Shown here piece after piece: positions 61,512-64,000 of a stretch of DNA of 64,000 nt. Origin of the DNA: Rhodovulum kholense (GTDB taxonomy: Bacteria; Pseudomonadota; Alphaproteobacteria; Rhodobacterales; Rhodobacteraceae). A program made the position numbers and the translations under genes. Numbering within the stretch: position 1 is the first letter of the stretch; the number at the start of each line of letters is the position of its first letter. Location of the stretch: NCBI RefSeq assembly GCF_003053725.1, contig NZ_QAYC01000004.1, positions 280,936 to 344,935 of the forward strand. Reading direction: 5' to 3'. Below the pieces are notes generated by a model that saw only the letters and a list, made by a program, of their open reading frames with translations, was not told the origin of the DNA and did not search any database.

Positions 61512-63680
61512 ATGACGTTGCGACTTTGGGGGATGAGTTCGATGCTTGCCCTCGCCGCGGGCTCGGTCGGTGCCGAAGGTAACGCCGGGATGAATTTCAA
61601 CCGGATTGCATCCTTTCCGGTGGTCGAGAACATGGCCGAGGGCGAGGACCGGTCCCGCGAAAGCTCGGCAGAAATCATCGACGCGACCGCCGACGGCATG
61701 ACGCTGGTCTATACCGACAGCCCGCTCGGCGTGTTGGGGATGATCGACATCGCCGATCCGGCGGCGCCGAAGCCGCTGGGCAATGTGATTCTGGACGGCG
61801 AGCCGACCAGCGTCGCGGTGGTGGGTCAGACCGCCTTCGTCGGCATCAACACCTCGGAAAGCTACACCAACCCGTCGGGGCGGCTGGCCTCGATCGACAT
61901 CGCCAGCCGGACCGAAACCGGGTCCTGCGATCTGGGCGGCCAGCCTGACAGCGTGGCCAAGGCGCCCGACGGCAGCTTTCTGGCCGTGGCCATCGAGAAC
62001 GAGCGCGATGAAGACCTGAATGACGGGGTCCTGCCGCAGATGCCAGAGGGCTGGCTGGTGCTGGTCGGGCTGAAGGATGGTGCGCTGGATTGCGCCAGCC
62101 TCAAGAAGGTGGACCTGACCGGGCTGGCCGAGATCGCCCCGGACGATCCCGAACCGGAATTCGTCTCGATCAATGCCGCCGGCGAGACGGTCGTGACGCT
62201 GCAGGAAAACAACCATATCGCGGTGGTGGCGCGGGATGGCACGGTGCTGTCGCAGTTTTCGGCCGGGGCGGTCGATCTGGACGGGATCGACGCGACCGAC
62301 GAGCGCGCCGCGCTGATCTTCACCGAAAGCCAGAAGGGCCGGAAGCGCGAACCCGACGGCGTGACCTGGATCGACGACGATCATTTCGCCACCGCGAACG
62401 AGGGCGATTACGAAGGCGGCAGCCGCGGCTGGACGGTCTTTTCGAAGGACGGGCAGGTCGTTTATGAAAGCGGCCCCTCGCTGGAACATGCCATCGTCCA
62501 GATCGGCCACTACCCGGACAAGCGGTCCGATGCGAAGGGCGTCGAGCCCGAAAGCGTTGTCTTCGGCCGGTTCGGCGACACGCCGCTGCTGGTCGTGGGC
62601 ACCGAGCGCGCCTCGGTCGCGGCGGTCTACGACGTGACCGACCCGGCCGCGCCGGTGCTGAAACAGCTGCTGCCCTCGGGCATAGGGCCGGAAGGGTTCG
62701 TGACGATCCCGTCGCGCAACCTCCTGGTCTCTGCCAACGAGAACGATCTGGTCGCCGACGGGGCGGCGCGGTCGCATGTCATGGTCTACCAGTATCAGGA
62801 GGCGCCTGCCGCCTATCCGATGCTGACCTCCGAAGGCATGGACGAGCTGACCGGCTGGGGCGCCATCTCGGGCCTCGTCGCGCGCGAGCCCGGCACGCTT
62901 TATGCCGTGAATGACAGCTTCTACGGCTACCAGCCGACGATCTTCCGGATCGACACCACCCGGACCCCCGCCCGCATCGTAGAGGCGATCCGGGTCACCC
63001 GGGCGGGCCGGCCGGCGCAGAAGCTGGACCTTGAGGGCATCACCCTCGACGGCGCGGGCGGGTTCTGGCTTGCCTCCGAGGGCAACAGCGCCAAGCTGGT
63101 GCCGCATGCGCTGTATCACGTGAACGCCAAGGGCGAGATCAAGGAAGAGGTGGCACTGCCGCCCGAACTGCTGGCCAACGAGACCCGCTTCGGGTTCGAG
63201 GGCATCACCAAGGTCAGCGATACGCTCTGGATGGCGGTTCAGCGCGAATGGGCGGACGATCCCAAGCATCAGGTCAAGCTGGTCGCCTACGACACCGTGG
63301 CCAAGACCTGGGGCGCGGTCCGCTACGAGCTGGCGACCCCGGAAAGCGGCTGGGTCGGCCTGTCCGAGATCGTGGCCCATGGCGACTGGGTCTATCTCAT
63401 CGAGCGCGACAACCAGATCGGCACCGCGGCGGTCACCAAGAAGATCACCCGCGTGGCCCTGTCCGAACTGCAGCCCGCGCCGCTGGACGGTCCGCTGCCG
63501 GTGGTGACCAAGGAGCTGGTGCGCGACCTGATCCCGGGCCTGACGGCCACGGGGGGCTACGTGCTCGACAAGGTCGAGGGGCTGGCGATCGACGCGGATG
63601 GCACGATGTGGGTCGCGACCGACAATGACGGTGTGGACGACCACTCGGGCGAGACCATGTTCTTTGCCGTGAAGCCCTGA
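61512..63680 (+). CDS. Secreted phytase-like esterase (beta-propeller)
   Basis: 722 residues. The signal peptide MTLRLWGMSSMLALAAGSVGA directs export. The N-terminal two thirds (about 40-440) are a beta-propeller of the choice-of-anchor-I/alkaline phosphatase-associated type; the C-terminal third (about 455-720) is an 'esterase-like activity of phytase' domain, with DLEGITLDGAGGFWLASEGN, FGFEGITKV, VGLSEIVAHGDWVYLIERDN and DKVEGLAIDADGTMWVATDND. Calcium-binding acidic clusters are plausible. It may release phosphate from organic esters in the periplasm. GGAG precedes the ATG. Divergent from draTG. Confidence 0.88.
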   Translation: MTLRLWGMSSMLALAAGSVGAEGNAGMNFNRIASFPVVENMAEGEDRSRESSAEIIDATADGMTLVYTDSPLGVLGMIDIADPAAPKPLGNVILDGEPTSVAVVGQTAFVGINTSESYTNPSGRLASIDIASRTETGSCDLGGQPDSVAKAPDGSFLAVAIENERDEDLNDGVLPQMPEGWLVLVGLKDGALDCASLKKVDLTGLAEIAPDDPEPEFVSINAAGETVVTLQENNHIAVVARDGTVLSQFSAGAVDLDGIDATDERAALIFTESQKGRKREPDGVTWIDDDHFATANEGDYEGGSRGWTVFSKDGQVVYESGPSLEHAIVQIGHYPDKRSDAKGVEPESVVFGRFGDTPLLVVGTERASVAAVYDVTDPAAPVLKQLLPSGIGPEGFVTIPSRNLLVSANENDLVADGAARSHVMVYQYQEAPAAYPMLTSEGMDELTGWGAISGLVAREPGTLYAVNDSFYGYQPTIFRIDTTRTPARIVEAIRVTRAGRPAQKLDLEGITLDGAGGFWLASEGNSAKLVPHALYHVNAKGEIKEEVALPPELLANETRFGFEGITKVSDTLWMAVQREWADDPKHQVKLVAYDTVAKTWGAVRYELATPESGWVGLSEIVAHGDWVYLIERDNQIGTAAVTKKITRVALSELQPAPLDGPLPVVTKELVRDLIPGLTATGGYVLDKVEGLAIDADGTMWVATDNDGVDDHSGETMFFAVKP

Positions 63681-63690
63681 GGGAACGCGC

Positions 63691-63725
63691 AAGGGGGCGG
63701 GGCCGCCATCGGGGCCCCCCCCTTT
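63691..63725 (+). terminator. Probable terminator of the phytase-like gene
   Basis: AAGGGGGCGGGG pairs imperfectly with the following run of C residues and ends in TTTC, 10 bases past the stop codon. The stem has a mismatch and the T-run is short. Confidence 0.45.
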
Positions 63726-63739
63726 CTGGCCCGGAAGGC

Positions 63740-64000
63740 CGCGGAACGGGCGCTTTGGCGCCCACGAGTCGGACCCGAAGCACGCGATTCCCGGCGCGCG
63801 CGCCGAAATCCGGGAAAACCACGCCTGAAGCCCGGGCTGTGGATAACTAAAAATCGTTTGGCGTCAGTGTCTTGTGAGATTTCTGGCGGCTCGACGGCGA
63901 TTTCTTCAAAAAACTGCTTGCGGGTCTCGGCGTGGACCCGTAGATAGCCCCTCACCGGCGGCGCTGAGGCGCTGACGGGGCGGCGGCCGGGCCGGTTGGC
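63740..64000 (-). CDS. Open reading frame entering from the right edge, unidentified
   Basis: On the minus strand a frame without stops runs from beyond base 64000 through about 63560; its plausible coding part includes VRGYLRVHAETRKQFFEEI and AVEPPEISQDTDAKRFLVIH. The region below about 63740 overlaps the phytase gene and its terminator and is probably not coding, so the lower limit given here is arbitrary. I do not recognise a family. It could be the 3' part of a gene or chance. Confidence 0.2.
63838..63846 (-). promoter_or_regulatory. Perfect DnaA-box sequence
   Basis: TTATCCACA on the minus strand (TGTGGATAA on plus) matches the DnaA consensus exactly. It sits in an AT-rich patch by local standards. 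A single box may be a regulatory or titration site; no cluster is visible within the window. Confidence 0.4.

Larger units (their letters stand above)
63681..64000. other. Right-edge region after the phytase-like gene
   Basis: A GC hairpin with CCCCTTTC (about 63691-63725) probably ends the phytase transcript. Beyond it is an AT-richer stretch (63838-63915) with a perfect DnaA box, and a minus-strand reading frame open at the edge. No complete gene can be supported. Confidence 0.5.

Overview
The window is GC-rich DNA from an alphaproteobacterium, most likely a Rhodobacteraceae member close to the phototrophic Rhodobacter/Rhodovulum group. I infer this from the PhyR-NepR-EcfG general stress response locus, a BluE-type threonine kinase with cobalamin aminopropanol-arm genes, the draT-draG pair that controls nitrogenase by ADP-ribosylation, CarD, and a DUF1150-Hsp20 pair. 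It looks like ordinary chromosome. I saw no rRNA, tRNA, insertion sequence, prophage or CRISPR array.

Layout. 1-4.4 kb: two minus-strand signalling proteins, a PAS-PAS-GGDEF protein cut by the left edge and a CheB-CheR-PAS hybrid. 4.7-9.8 kb: carD, then the minus-strand operon helicase - S4 RNA-binding protein - ferredoxin, then a TPR protein. 9.9-13.8 kb: SCP2 protein and hydrolase, a heat-shock pair (Hsp20-DUF1150) with an RpoH-like promoter, and purE-purK. 13.8-18.7 kb: the general stress response. phyR diverges from nepR-ecfG-histidine kinase, and small stress membrane proteins lie around it. Five GGAAC-N16/17-CGTT promoter matches sit exactly in front of these genes. 18.7-24.9 kb: ExoD, a doubtful small ORF, and a c-di-GMP protein of about 1600 residues with many PAS domains, GGDEF and EAL.

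25.0-36.6 kb: a surface polysaccharide/lipid locus. Two KpsS-like capsule proteins, an SDR, an alpha-oxoamine synthase and a 2322-residue single-module polyketide synthase match the gene set of the rhizobial rkp-1 (rkpA/G/H/J) region. 37.2-40.0 kb: bluE-cbiB-cobC make and attach the aminopropanol arm of cobalamin. 40.1-42.6 kb: a PQQ-type sugar dehydrogenase, a dihaem cytochrome c and a cytochrome b561. 42.7-47.5 kb: a TRAP transporter operon ending in an amidase and a small membrane protein. 47.5-50.4 kb: MFS-GNAT operon with a divergent LysR regulator. 50.5-55.6 kb: DUF2087 protein, acyl-CoA ligase, a Trk/Ktr potassium uptake pair, and a DMT exporter that appears to have lost its middle in frame.

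55.6-63.7 kb: gamma-glutamyltransferase, transglutaminase, a phosphatase/kinase-like fusion, draG and draT, and a phytase-type esterase. The last 300 bases hold a perfect DnaA box and a reading frame that runs off the right edge.

The strongest leads are the overlapping divergent EcfG promoters, the phosphatase-kinase fusion beside draTG, and the PKS-oxoamine synthase-capsule locus. All names are from reading translated sequence by eye; no database search was possible.
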